From: Bryoerythrophyllum caledonicum
Taxonomy: Eukaryota > Streptophyta > Bryopsida > Pottiales > Pottiaceae
Direction: 5' to 3'
Length of the DNA: 64,000 nucleotides
NCBI GenBank assembly: GCA_963971425.1
Contig: OZ020517.1
Span: forward strand, 30,228,734-30,292,733
Of the stretch, positions 35,500 through 46,139 are shown piece after piece (within the stretch, counting starts at the first letter, position 1; each line of letters begins with the position of its first letter). The notes beneath the pieces are model-generated. The model saw only the letters and a list, made by a program, of their open reading frames with translations. It searched no databases and had not been told where the DNA came from. Made by a program: the position numbers and the translations under genes.

Positions 35500-36403
35500 A
35501 TGGAAGAGCCTCAGATGGAGAGCACCGTCGTCGTTGCCGCAGCGAAAGCAATGGCCACTGATGGTACGCACCTCCGTCCACCTTCCTGTCCTTTCTCTGG
35601 AGCTTTAAACCTCTCGAGTTGTTGTATTGAATTGTTTGCTTTGGGATTAGGGTTAGGGTTGTTGGCATTCGTGTCTTTCACCGACCAGTGCAGCTTTTTC
35701 CGGGCTTTCTTCGGAGCTTCGAGTGGTTTAACTTGGTGCAATATGGGTAGGGTTTAGGGTTTAAGGCTCCAGTGTTCGGATTTGAAGGGAAATTTTCCAG
35801 CCTTTACAGAACTTCGCACGAGTTGAGGGTTTATTGTCGTGTGAGTTTTTTTTGCAGAAGTGACAACCATAGCTGCGGCTGTGCCACCGCCACTCGCGCC
35901 TTTTTACGACCCTGTTGATGACGACAAGAATGAGGAGTGGGCGCTGAAGCAGCGCCAAGGCCGCAAGTCGGACGCGGTTCTGACATGCCCTGCGTGCTTG
36001 ACCACGCTCTGCATCGACTGCCAGAGGTTCGTACTCCTTGAATCTCATCTCTGGAAGAAACTTGCACTTGATTGATCCTGGTTCCTTCTTTCACGCTAGG
36101 CACGAGCTGTACGTGAACCAGTACCGGGCGATGTTCGTCCGCAACTGCACCGTTGTGGAGACGGAGAGGCTGCGGTACTCGGACAGCAAGAAGAGGAAGC
36201 GGAACGCCAGGCGCCGGAGCCGAGTGCAGGAGGAGGATGTGCCAGTGGGAGGCCCTGGGATGGTGAGGATGGATCCCAAGGACGTCAGAGTTGGTGAAGA
36301 AGTGTTCAAGCCTGTCAAGTGCGCGGAGTGTGGGGTAGAAGTTGCAGTCTTGGATGGTGATGAAGTGTACCATTTCTTCGACGCAATTCCCACATTTTCA
36401 TAG
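35500..36403 (+). CDS. EAPP-like: EAPP-like (E2F-associated phosphoprotein family) zinc-ribbon protein, 3 exons
   Basis: Exons 35500-35563, 35858-36026 and 36100-36403 join in phase to give 178 aa. The C-terminal core matches the eukaryotic EAPP family, whose human member binds E2F and modulates its transcriptional output: FYDPVDDDKNEEWALK, then SDAVLTCPACLTTLCIDCQR (a CxxC...CxxC pair), HELYVNQYRAMFVRNC, a basic stretch KKRKRNARRRSR, then CAECGVEVAVLDGDEVYHFF near the end. The four CxxC-type pairs suggest zinc binding. The protein is shorter than human EAPP because the N-terminal half is only about 25 residues. The start ATG lies in MEEPQMEST and is the only one in exon 1. The family assignment is from recalled conservation; a role with plant E2F is inferred. 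Its last-exon end is repeated in tandem downstream. Confidence 0.85.
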
Positions 36404-37290
36404 GTAGTTGCTGCCTAAACCCTGAATTTAAACCCGAGTGGGAGATGTTGAGGATGGATTCCAAGGACGTCAGAGTCGGTGAGGAGTTGTTGAAGCCTGT
36501 GAAGTGCGCGAAGTGTGGGGCAGAAGCTGCAGTGTTGGATGGTGATGAAGTGCCACATTTCTTTGACGCAGTTCCGACATTTTCAAAGGTAGTTGCTGCT
36601 TCAGCTATGGCGATTGCAGACCAGGTTTGGAGTGCCTTAATCCTGAACCCTAAACCAGTTCAATCAGTGGGAGGCCCTGGGAGGGTGCGGATTGATCCCA
36701 AGGACGTCGGAGGTGGTGAAGAAGTCTCTAAGCCTGTCAAGTGCGCGAAGTTGCAGTCTCGGATGATGACGAAGTGTACCATTTCTTTTGACGCAATTCC
36801 CACATTTGCATAGATAGTTGTTGCCTAAAACCCAGAATGGGGATGGCGAGGATGGATCCCAAGGACGCCAGAGTCGGTGAGGAGGTGTTGAAGCCTGTCA
36901 AGTGCTCGGAGTGTGGGGCAGGAGCTACAGTATTGGAGGGTGATGAAGTGGTCCATTCCTTTGACGCAATTCTCACATTTTCATAGTTAGTTGCTGCTAC
37001 AGCTATGGCGATTGCAGACCAGGTTTACAGTGCCTTTGATCCTAAACCCTAAACCAGTGGGAGGCCCTGGGATGATGAGGATTGATCCCATGGACGTCAG
37101 AGTCGGCGAGGAGGTGTTCAAGCTTGTCAAGTACGCGGAGTGTGGGGCTGAAGTTGCGGTCTTGGGTGGTGATGAAGTGAACCACTTTCTTCACGCAGTT
37201 CCCACATTTTTGTAGAGTTGAGAGTCCAGTGTCTCTGATGGTGCGTATAGTGGCTACTGCAGCTATGGTGATTGCAGACCAAGTTTAGAG
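36404..37290 (+). repeat. Tandem decayed copies of the EAPP-like last exon
   Basis: Four further copies of the final 130-150 coding bases follow the stop. The anchor GGATCCCAAGGACGTCAGAG recurs at about 36270 (gene), 36456, 36693, 36854 and 37083, spacings 186, 237, 161 and 229. The alternation short/long suggests that a dimer was duplicated. Long units also carry a spacer containing GCTATGGCGATTGCAGACCA, and a further partial spacer copy lies at about 37255-37290. Copies 2 and 3 read on in one frame (36445-36813) and keep VKCAKCGAEAAVLDGDEV. Other copies are less well preserved. These could be relics or alternative 3' ends. Confidence 0.85.
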
Positions 37291-39127
37291 TTTGCAAACC
37301 CTAAAGCCCCAACCCTAATCACTTCACACTAAACCGGGAACCGCTATATTTTTATGTACTGGAGAGCTATTCCAGGATTGTGGGTGCAAATTTCAAGATG
37401 ATGAAGCTCGACCCTAAATCCTACTTCCAAAATCCTCATCTCTAAACCTGGAGCCTCCAGATGTTTTATGTGCTGGAGTGGAAGACCAACCCTGAACAAA
37501 CCACTTTTCATCTGGCAAGACAAACCCTAGACAAACCCTGAACTTGACAGAGGTCTCCAAGCATGATTACAAACCTGAGCTCCTACAAATGTGAAGTCTA
37601 CCTGTCAAGTAGAATTTTGGAATAGAAACCTCTACTTCCACCCCACTCGTACCTTCAACTTACCTCGCCCTTGCCTAGAGTGGTAGCTATATAGTTTTCG
37701 ATTTATTTATAGATTTTTTAATGAAATTTTGTTGGTGTGAACATCAAAATGTTTAGCATGCAAGTAGGTTTGGATCTCTTGGTGTTTTTAGATTTTAGTG
37801 CTAGTGTAGGATGTATTTATATCTAGTTGGTAGGGTCTAATATGACACTTAATCATTAATCATAAGACATCTTCAAGTATAGGATATGTTTTTGTACAAT
37901 CAATTTACCTAGTTCAAAACTCCTATAATATGATAGTTGGAGATTGTGTTATGACAATCAAGGCTCCCCATTTGGGACTTATTGGTCTTTGGGGTTAAGC
38001 TTTTTCTCAACTTGTCTACTATCAGTACTGTTCCATACTACTAAACCTTTGTCCGGTTGCCATTGTTTTAGTGTTGGAACAAGTAGACACTCTACTCACA
38101 TCGGCCAACCAGCCTCCCTCCTACTACTACAAGTAACATCCTCTATAGCCTCTACAAATGAGATTGTCTTTGAGCCTATACATGCATTAGTTTTAGGTGA
38201 AGTGCCCAAAAATATGCAAGCATAGTGTAAAAGTGCATAGCGCATAATGCATAGAACAAAAGTGTCAAACTTGGAATGTTGACAACAACCCCATTTATAC
38301 TACATTAACTATGATATTTAGTGTTGGCCCCACTAAACTACAAACACAAACGTAAAATGTCACTAGAGGCTTGAATGTGGCTAACACTATATGTTAAATA
38401 TAACACTATTTTTCAAGTTTAATAAATTCTTTGAGCTAAAGAAAAGTGACATGTGTACTGTACATTTAGTGGTATTATTTCAAAAACCTACATTTGAACA
38501 ATTACTTTATATTTGTAATTAATGGCAAGATGAGGTGTAAGGTTTCTCAACTTTGTAGCTCAGCTAAACATTTACTACTAGTTACCTCAATGTATGACAC
38601 AGTTCAAAATTCAACGTGTCATTAGAGTGAGGGAAGTAAAAATAAATGTCAAGCCACACCTAACACCGGGCACTCACCAAAATAATATAGAAAGTGTACA
38701 CTCTTGAAAACGTGCTCAAGTGCATGACCCTATGTTGAACAGGACGCGATCACAACATGGCCAATAAGGTTAATAATTACAATAGAGTTTCCTGAAAGTG
38801 AAAGGGGTCATCTTGCATATCACTCCCTACATAATGGTCTTATTATGTTTGTAACTCGAATCACATGACCAAGGGTGACTTGGCTTGGGAAACATGAGGA
38901 AACTATTGATAACCTCTTTGAGATCTCATGGTGCGACAAGATACTCATTAAACTTGTACTGGGTAGGGTCCAAGAGCATTGATTGCCATCCATTCAATTG
39001 GTGCAGAATTAAAAGGGAGCACAAAAGTCCTCATGCTCTCTTTCTTTCCATTGATTAAAATCTCACATAGACTTTTTCATTTCTTTCTCCAACACAAGGA
39101 CTTTCAAGAAAACTCTAATAAGGTATT
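37291..39127. other. Intergenic DNA downstream of the EAPP array
   Basis: A piece at about 38020-38110 (TGTCCGGTTGCCATTGTTTT, GTTGGAACAAGTAGACAC) is related to 22035-22080. No gene recognised. Confidence 0.3.
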
Positions 39128-39475
39128 CTCCCCCATGCCCGCCACACTATATTCGGTCCCAATTCCACCCCATATCCGCCCCATTTCCACCCATTCACTC
39201 TCTCTCAGTTCCAAATAAAAAAACTTACTGTTGGTGAGAACCCCTAACCTTTGATCACTGCTAATGGGGAGTACCTAGTGGCAAAAATAGGCCAAACATG
39301 GCTGACCACTTTGAAAATTCATAACTAATTCACATCTCATCAAAAAAAAAAATGTAATCACTTGAGATTGTACTTCTATCGTCTATCACTAGAAAAAAAA
39401 ATTTAAAATAATATTTGGATTCCCCTTATATGCACAGTGCTTAAACTGTCGGTCATGGGGGGTACACCAAGTTAT
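39128..39475. mobile_element. MITE family H, copy 3, diverged
   Basis: Interior blocks TCGGTCCCAATTCCACCC and ACTGTCGGTCATGGGGGGT match family H, with eroded ends. Confidence 0.45.
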
Positions 39476-39537
39476 ATCAGAGCTTTAATAATTTCTACGG
39501 ACTCACACCGTACACGCTAGAATATACACATCAACCT

Positions 39538-39710
39538 CACTACAAGAAAACAAGGTATTTAGCAGCGTTTTGAAAAATTTCTAAGCAACGCCTAGGGGTT
39601 GCTTTTTAAAGAAGCAACAACTGTAGCGTGGTTATAAATACAAAGCAAGCCCCTAGGCGTTGCTTAGAAATTTTACATAACATTGCTAAACACCCTGTTT
39701 TCTTGTAGTG
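39538..39710. mobile_element. CACTA-type MITE, 173 bp, with CCT target duplication
   Basis: Ends CACTACAAGAAAACA and TGTTTTCTTGTAGTG, flanked by CCT at 39535-39537 and 39711-39713. The two halves are themselves inverted copies (GCAACGCCTAGGGGTTGC against AAGCCCCTAGGCGTTGC), so the whole element can fold as one long hairpin. The TIR is the well-known plant CACTA terminus. Confidence 0.85.
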
Positions 39711-39873
39711 CCTGGCTGAAAGCAGTACTGGGACATCCAGGACCTGTCACACAGGACATGGACTATGCTTGAACCAGCAGGCTGCCCAAGCGTCTTATGC
39801 ACACATAAGGTGTCTTATCAAATCAACTGTATTATTAATATAAACTGTGAAATATTATCAACCTAAGTGGGCC

Positions 39874-40710
39874 TTACAACATCCAAGGATGCTGAAGAAC
39901 CTGTGAAGCTGTAGGACGCGTTGTGGGATCATAGCTGAGCATGTCCCTGATCAAGTCCTTGGCAGCCTCGGAGACGAGAGGCCACGGGTGGTCTTCAAAT
40001 CTGGGGGGTGCCCGGCTCATGACCTCTTCAAAGATGGCCGTCCCTGTGCCGGAGAATGGTCGCGCGCCTGCCAACATCGTGTACAGGATCACCCCGGCGC
40101 TCCAGACATCGGCAGCCGGTCCACAGCGTCCGTGCCAGGCCTCCGGCGCCATGTACGCGGGCGTCATGGCGGCCCGCGTCGCGACGGCTTGCCCAGGCTG
40201 GAAGAACTGCGCCGACCCGAAGTCCACGCACTTCAGCGTGTCCTCGTTCCACGTGCGGAACATGATATTCTCGGGCTTGAGGTCCAGGTGCAGCACCCCG
40301 ACGCGGTGGCACGTCGCCACCACCCCCATGATCGTCTGCATGAGGCGTTTGGCCCTGTCCTCGCAGAAGTACCTGTGGTGGTTGATGCGCTCGAGGAGGT
40401 CTCCTCCCTCGCAGATCTCCATCACCAGGTAGACGTGGGTGGCGTCCTCGTAGATTCGCTCCAGGTTTACGACGTTGCGATGCTCTCGCAGGGCTTGCAG
40501 TGCCCGCGCCTCCCGCACGATGCTCCTGCACTTCTCTTCGCGGAGCTCAATGCTATCCTCGGGCTTCAGAATGCACTTGCATGCGTGTCTAGACCCTGTC
40601 TCGATTCTCTTGCAGAGCCGTGTCACTGACCCTGAACCACCGGATCCGAGTATCTCACCCGTGATGTAGAAATCATCTTCTATCTTCTCTTTGCTGTAGA
40701 GAGCATCCAT
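39874..40710 (-). CDS. Ser/Thr protein kinase, PPCK/CDPK-related minimal kinase, intronless
   Basis: A single-exon 278-residue protein that is almost only a kinase domain, as in PEP carboxylase kinases (about 280 aa) and the catalytic part of CDPKs. Motifs in order: glycine loop GSGGSGSV (about 20), HACKCIL lysine, E in the C-helix region, HLDLKPENIMF (about 140), DFGSAQFF, MAPEAWHG, DVWSAGVILYTMLAGARPFSG, and the subdomain XI end ASQVLQHPWML. There is no EF-hand or regulatory tail. The catalytic loop has HLD where HRD is usual, so it is a non-RD kinase. An ATG five codons upstream (40725) is in frame, but the chosen one sits in a good context (TTCACCATGG) and leaves room behind the TATA box. 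Family-level call is secure; the substrate is not known. Confidence 0.9.
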   Translation of the reverse strand: MDALYSKEKIEDDFYITGEILGSGGSGSVTRLCKRIETGSRHACKCILKPEDSIELREEKCRSIVREARALQALREHRNVVNLERIYEDATHVYLVMEICEGGDLLERINHHRYFCEDRAKRLMQTIMGVVATCHRVGVLHLDLKPENIMFRTWNEDTLKCVDFGSAQFFQPGQAVATRAAMTPAYMAPEAWHGRCGPAADVWSAGVILYTMLAGARPFSGTGTAIFEEVMSRAPPRFEDHPWPLVSEAAKDLIRDMLSYDPTTRPTASQVLQHPWML

Positions 40711-40756
40711 GGTGAAGCCAAACAATATGACAACTCCTCGATGTGTTTACGATGTG

Positions 40757-40765
40757 TTTATATAT
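40757..40765 (-). promoter_or_regulatory. Probable TATA box of the kinase gene
   Basis: On the minus strand the sequence reads TATATAAAC about 47-55 bp upstream of the chosen ATG. This leaves a very short 5' leader and favours the internal ATG at 40710 over that at 40725. Inference from spacing only. Confidence 0.45.
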
Positions 40766-40769
40766 GAAT

Positions 40770-42258
40770 CAAATGTGATTTTCTTGAGGTATATAAGTGG
40801 AGTCTATAGAAAACAGCACAACATGAACTATTACAAGTAGATAATAAAGCAAACGAAGCATCACAAGTATACTGTGTGAAGTAAGAGATTCAGCACAGAT
40901 ATACTACAATTTTATTGAAAGAAGAATACAATCTGACATATATACTACAGAGGAAAAGCAAAAGCAGTACAGAGTAAAAGCAAAAGCAGTACAAAGTAAA
41001 AGCAAAAGCACCGCGAACGTGATTTCTACGTTTGCTCTAATCTTTCCTGTTGTGAATCACGTGATTTCTCTGAATGTTTGTGACATCTCATCAAGGACTC
41101 ATGACTTTTAGTCGGAACTCTTTAAACCATGTGGACTATGGTATGGGTAGGGGGTGTGGACAAAACTTGGCCCTTATTTTTACGATGGAAGGGGGCCCTA
41201 ATTAGACCAAGGGAGGGTCTCCAATGATAATTTGGGACTGCAAGCTCCAAATTTGGCAAAAGAATTCCAAAAAAGTTTCTAGAACCCCCAAATATAAAAA
41301 GACCAAAAAAATGAGGCCTATCCTGGCTCACCCTTTGTGACATTGAAAAGAGTTATACCTTCAACCTTTTTTGCTTTGACCTTCTATTAAAATGAGATTT
41401 AAAATAGAATTTAGTTCCATTGTTTCATTTGAGATTGGAAAAAAAAAACCTAGGTTTAGGGTGAAATTTTCACTCCAAGATGAGTTTAAGTTTTCTCACC
41501 TTTTTCGGGCAAGGTGCACAAAAAGAGTTTCATTTCCTTGCAAATATTAGTGACCATCATTTTTTCTCATTTCATTTATTTCTTCAAGAAATATGAACTT
41601 TAGTTCAAACCAACTAAATTTTAACTTCACACTTGGACAAAATGATTAAAAATCAAACGTGGTATGGTGATTTTTGAACCAATCTTCCTTGCTTAATTTT
41701 TTTGAAAATGCATCACTTCTCCAATTCCCTTAAAAATTGAATTCGCCGTAAAGTGGTTATGAATTTGGAAGTAATTAGTATTCATGCTTGATGGTTCTCT
41801 AGAACAATATAATTTAGTCCTACCGTCTCATGAGAAATATATATTTTGGCTATATAGAGCTAGATTCATGGGGTTTTTCTTTAAAAAAACCTTATCTGGG
41901 CTCTATCTTGTCATTTTTTTAATCATCAACCGTCTTAAAACATTAACATATTTCATTTGAACTCATCAATTTAGACAAGGTAGGGGACATATTTTCATAA
42001 TAAAGCATAGATTATAGCTTAGTACTTTACTCTTAAAAAATTTGTAACTATTTCAACAATGGGAACTGTAGTTGTTTAAAGATTCAAAGAAAAATTGCAA
42101 AAATCATAATGTTCTATTTCAGTTTTAAAAAATAGAACTCTTCCTCATACAACACTACTATAAATAGATCAAGGAGCTCAAATTGGTGGTTACAAGACAT
42201 CCGATCTAACATAAGCTAAGGCCCTTCTCTTTACGAACAATGTCGTGCTATTACAATA
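40770..42258. other. AT-rich upstream flank of the kinase
   Basis: Short direct repeats AGCAAAAGCAGTACA at about 40956-41010. Nothing else recognised. Confidence 0.3.
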
Positions 42259-42259
42259 G

Positions 42260-42657
42260 GAGCATCTCCACCCGCGCCGTAGCCCGGCCATGATGGGTTG
42301 GAAGATAGCAGGATGAGGCATGCCCCTCGGTTTAGCTGCCGGGCTATCATTCCCAACGCAGCCAGGGGCCCTGCAAGCCACATCACAACATGCAATACCG
42401 TTCCCCCATGTTCCCGCATCCTATCGCATTTTGTTAGTTTGGGTGCCGGTTCGCACTCACATAGCCACTCCCATGCAGACACAAAAGTAGTTGACCACTG
42501 TCAAAATCCAACTTCTCCCGATGATCGCCAGGAGGCCCTTGGCTTTATCCCTACCCGACCTTGATGCCGAGCCCGGCTCGTGGATGGGCCACCCCCCTTC
42601 GATCAGCATGGCATGTAGGACTTTTTCCGAGCCCAACGGCCGGCGGTAGGGATGCTC
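42260..42657. mobile_element. GC-rich MITE with GAGCATC termini
   Basis: Ends GAGCATCTCCACCCGCGCCG and, reversed, GAGCATCCCTACCGCCGGCC. Markedly GC-rich in AT-rich surroundings. GAGCATCTCC-type ends are common in plant MITEs. No coding capacity. Confidence 0.55.
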
Positions 42658-42758
42658 TAAGGAGCCAATTGTAGAGTCTCCTAGCTATGTTCTCACCCCT
42701 TCTACATTGCAAGAAAACTGTCATCCTCTCTAGAAGTTTCTTTTCACTTTCTGCACTG

Positions 42759-43105
42759 AGATAAGCCTCCCCATAACCAACAAAAACCCATAGCCAACGC
42801 CTATACAATTGGGATATATCCAACCCTCTTCCATCCCATTACCACCAATTGAGCTCCAAATTGAGGTTTGCTATTAGTCAAGATCCTTTAAACTTTTGGT
42901 CGTTGGTTGTGGGGGTACCTACTACTGGCCACCCACTAAACATGGCTGCACAGTTTGAAAATTCATAACTAATTCAGCTTTCGTCAAAAAAATATGAAAT
43001 CACTTGGGTTGGAACTGTAATTCTATTGGCTATCACTGAAAAATTAAATTTTAATTATCTCCTCTGCACATTCCTTAACTTGTCGGTTTTAGGGGGGCTT
43101 ACCTT
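42759..43105. mobile_element. MITE family H, copy 2
   Basis: Same orientation and interior as the 17.4-kb copy (CCATAACCAACAAAAA, ACTTGTCGGTTTTAGGGGGG). Left end eroded, right end GGGGGGCTTACCTT intact. Confidence 0.65.
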
Positions 43106-43809
43106 AGTAACTGCTGATTGTTTCTGTTCGTTAGGGCAACGTTGCTGACCCAATTTTCATTGATATTCCATTCCCATGATCCTAGAATGGGTTCCAGTTG
43201 TCGAGCACCAGACGTGCAGCGATATGCACAACCAACAACGAGTGCCAAGTGTTCACCGCAAGGCTGTGCTTTGTGGGCCTCACCCAGCCAAGTTCGCAGG
43301 CCACTCAGCCGCCTTAAACATGTTCGCTTCTTCACAACTCTGACCTAATTCCATTTCCCTCGCCAGAAGAAGCTCACTCTCAGCTTAATTCTCAGGTTCG
43401 TCATTCGGATCCAAGCTCATTGCCACTGCCTTAGAGTAGCTAGGGTCGTGGATGTTGTGGTACGAGGGGACCAGTGAACTGATTCCGCTGCAGTGAGACA
43501 GACAGCCTTGATTGTACATCGGTGATCAACCTTCTCGCTGGGAGTTTTCTCGTGCTTGATGGTCTTCACGTGGTGATATTCATGGCACAATCAGGGCTTT
43601 GATGGTCCATCCATACTATTTAAAACATTTATGTGCTTGATGCTCTTCATGTGAGTGTTTAAATTTGGTCTGTTTCTTCGGGGTCCTAGACGCGGTTACT
43701 AGAACAGTAGTGTGAGACAAACAGCTCTGATCTGAACTCCGGTAGTGAGCACGTAAACTCAGGCAGCCTGCAGTACCAACCGGGTATGCCAGGGTGATGA
43801 CATAACATT

Positions 43810-43930
43810 ACACAGATATCACGAGCATCGCACTAGCATCGCACTAGCATCGCACTAGCATCCCACTAGCATCGCACTAGCATCGCACTAGCATCCCACT
43901 GGCTTCGCACTAGCATCACACAGATATCAC
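43810..43930. repeat. 11-bp tandem repeat GCATCGCACTA
   Basis: About nine units with a few C/G changes, flanked by ACAGATATCAC on both sides. Lies about 100 bp upstream of the small protein gene. Confidence 0.85.
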
Positions 43931-44027
43931 TGATCAGGGTCGAGAAGTGGTGAGTGTATGATGGTGGCGATGACAGAACTGATTGTCTGCTGCGCTGTTG
44001 TGCTTCAGGAGTTTTGACGCGGTTGCG

Positions 44028-44384
44028 ATGGCGGACACGAGCGAGGTCCGGGACGAGAACCCGGGGCTGTTCCCGCGGGAGACGAAGCAGGGGTGGGAGA
44101 ATCACGTGCACCAGCAGAACCTGAAGAAGGGCGTGGAGCGGCTGGACCGCCGGTCCGCGCACCCCAACAAGGGCGACGTCAAGAAGCACGGCCACGGGGG
44201 CAAGTTCACGGTAGACGGCCCTTACACCGACCAGGACTACGCGGACCCCGTGCCCGCGGCCATGGACGAAAACGACCCCAACTTCGTCGACCCTGCCGAC
44301 GAGAGGGCGGACGAGGACGCGGGGGCCTCCGTCGTGGAGGTCGCCAAGGTGGAGCCCACGGGCGTGGGTGCCGCGCGCTCATAG
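44028..44384 (+). CDS. Small hydrophilic acidic/basic protein of unknown function
   Basis: A 118-residue reading frame in a GC-rich block (third positions mostly G or C), unlike the AT-rich flanks, which supports real coding. The protein starts MADTSEVRDENPGLFP, has a central basic part QNLKKGVERLDRRSAHPNKG with a His/Gly stretch KKHGHGGKF, and a very acidic C-terminal third (ENDPNFVDPADERADED). It has no signal peptide or membrane segment. A good splice acceptor (TTGTGCTTCAG) lies at about 44007, just before the ATG, so a 5' leader intron or an upstream in-frame exon is possible. I do not recognise the family with certainty; it looks like a disordered nucleic-acid or ribosome-associated protein. 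A minisatellite lies 100 bp upstream. Confidence 0.7.
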   Translation: MADTSEVRDENPGLFPRETKQGWENHVHQQNLKKGVERLDRRSAHPNKGDVKKHGHGGKFTVDGPYTDQDYADPVPAAMDENDPNFVDPADERADEDAGASVVEVAKVEPTGVGAARS

Positions 44385-44610
44385 GTATCTCTCCCCAGGA
44401 TATTGGCGGGTATCACCAGGGTATCACCTGGAGCGTGCTTGAGGGCTCTACATTTTTGTGACTTCGGATTTTAGTACTTTGGGTTTGGAGGTGAAGATAG
44501 CCTTCCTTTGTTCATACGTGTACAGGACTGGTTAGTAGCGTTGAGTTGAAACTAAGGAAGGTGGTGTTTCCGTTTCACATACAATGCTCAATGAATAAGA
44601 ACGGTTTTGC

Positions 44611-45426
44611 TTAACCCCTGAAGGACCAATGTCCCCTCGGGGGACGTTTTGAGTTTAGGTAAGGTACCACGTTCTCAATTCTAGGCATTATTTTCTAAGA
44701 TTTTTTATTGAATTGCCAACTTCTGATTAGCTTTGTGTAGACACAAATTTCGTAGAATTCCCACTTACAATTCAAAAGTTACAATTTATTTTGACTTACA
44801 TATACAAATAGTGCAGCAGTTTACTGTGACATATCACAAATACTGTCACCAAACTTTAATAACTTCTAAATTCAATAGAAATTCAAGTTTTTGTCCATTT
44901 AAAAGACTGAAAATGTCCTCTTGGAAAGGAAATTGAGATCTTTGCATCTACCGTATGGATTTGTGAATTTCAAATATTTGAGAAGGATATGATATATGCA
45001 AAATATAAAGTGTATTGTTGATTCTTGGCACATAGGTGCATTGCAGGATTTTTTAGGACATCTTCTACACCTCTTCTACTTCTAAAAGTTGGTGCACATG
45101 TGCCTAACATGATCCTTTTCAAGTTAAGACAATAAAATCACGGCCCGTAGTGCAAAAAGTTGCAGTAGAAGGTGGTCGAAGTTTGTTGAAGATGTATAGT
45201 ATGACCTCAAAAAGAGATTATGTCGTTTTCCAAAGGCTAATATCTTTCAACCCGTGCGGTCAAACTTACCAAAAATTTTACCACACACTCTCATACAAGT
45301 CTAGTACAAGATCCTACGGTTAAATTTTCAAAAAAATTATTTTGTATCATTTTGTGTTGAATGCGCTGAAAATGGCAGTTTGGGAGTGTTTTTGAGGAAA
45401 AATTGCCTTGGTCCTTTAGGGGTTAA
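44611..45426 (-). mobile_element. TTAA-flanked MITE, family A, copy 2, inverted
   Basis: Nearly the same length and interior as the 24.3-kb copy in the opposite direction. Starts TTAACCCCTGAAGGACCAA and ends TTGGTCCTTTAGGGGTTAA. Lies 227 bp after the small protein gene. Close similarity to the 24.3-kb copy suggests fairly recent mobility. Confidence 0.8.
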
Positions 45427-46139
45427 CTTGTTTACACCTCTTCGTGTAAATTTGCTTTAGATTTATGGATAATAGCTAATGGTGAGATAGGTTATTACAT
45501 GAGTGGGGATTGCGTGCATACCATACGCATTGTTACAGTTTCACTTTCTCGAGAAAAAATTGTAACGTTTTGAACGTTAAAATATGATAAGGGTGATGAC
45601 ATTTTCTGTACCTCTACCTCACTCAAAAAATCGAAGCAAAATCGCCGCACTCTTCCGTGCAAGATGTAGAAAAGCTGCATCATCGAAACCAGACCAGTCC
45701 AGAGTCTTCAAAATATATACTGATGGCAATTCTACTGCCATACCATATGGCACATTAATAATAAACAACGCTTATTTGATACAATGTGTACACGGCCAGA
45801 ACTCCCATCATCCTCATCCTCACCCTCTTCTCAACAAATACAATCCGTATCCTTGCATCCCATCCTCACTCACCCACCAGGGCCACCAATAACCCCAAAT
45901 AAATCCGTCCCCCCTCACATCGAGCGCCAGGTCCAAAACGAAATAGTGGGGGCGAGCAATCTAGAAAAAGGAGAAGAGAAAACATAAATTGCGGATTCCA
46001 TCCAATCAACCCTTCTCCTCGTGCTCAATGACTTCCAGCTGAGAATGACTTCCAGCAGAAATCGAATCTTGGGGAAAACTAACCGATAGAAAGGACCAGG
46101 TTACTACAATGATATGTCTCTCACTTTCTTTCGTTGTTT
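45427..46139. other. TAF4 3' flank with a possible RNase H scrap
   Basis: A plus-strand stretch at about 45690-45790 encodes RVFKIYTDGNSTAIPYG, which recalls the start of LINE RNase H. It is too short to assign. The rest probably includes the TAF4 3' untranslated region. Confidence 0.3.

Noticed and set aside
39941-40629. Plus-strand frames up to 213 codons
   Set aside because: Antisense of the kinase exon; no independent motif.
43810-43930. CRISPR-like array
   Set aside because: Units are 11 bp head to tail without unique spacers, in a eukaryotic context.
45690-45790. Second LINE RNase H domain
   Set aside because: Only the YTDGN-like strand is seen; too short to separate from chance.
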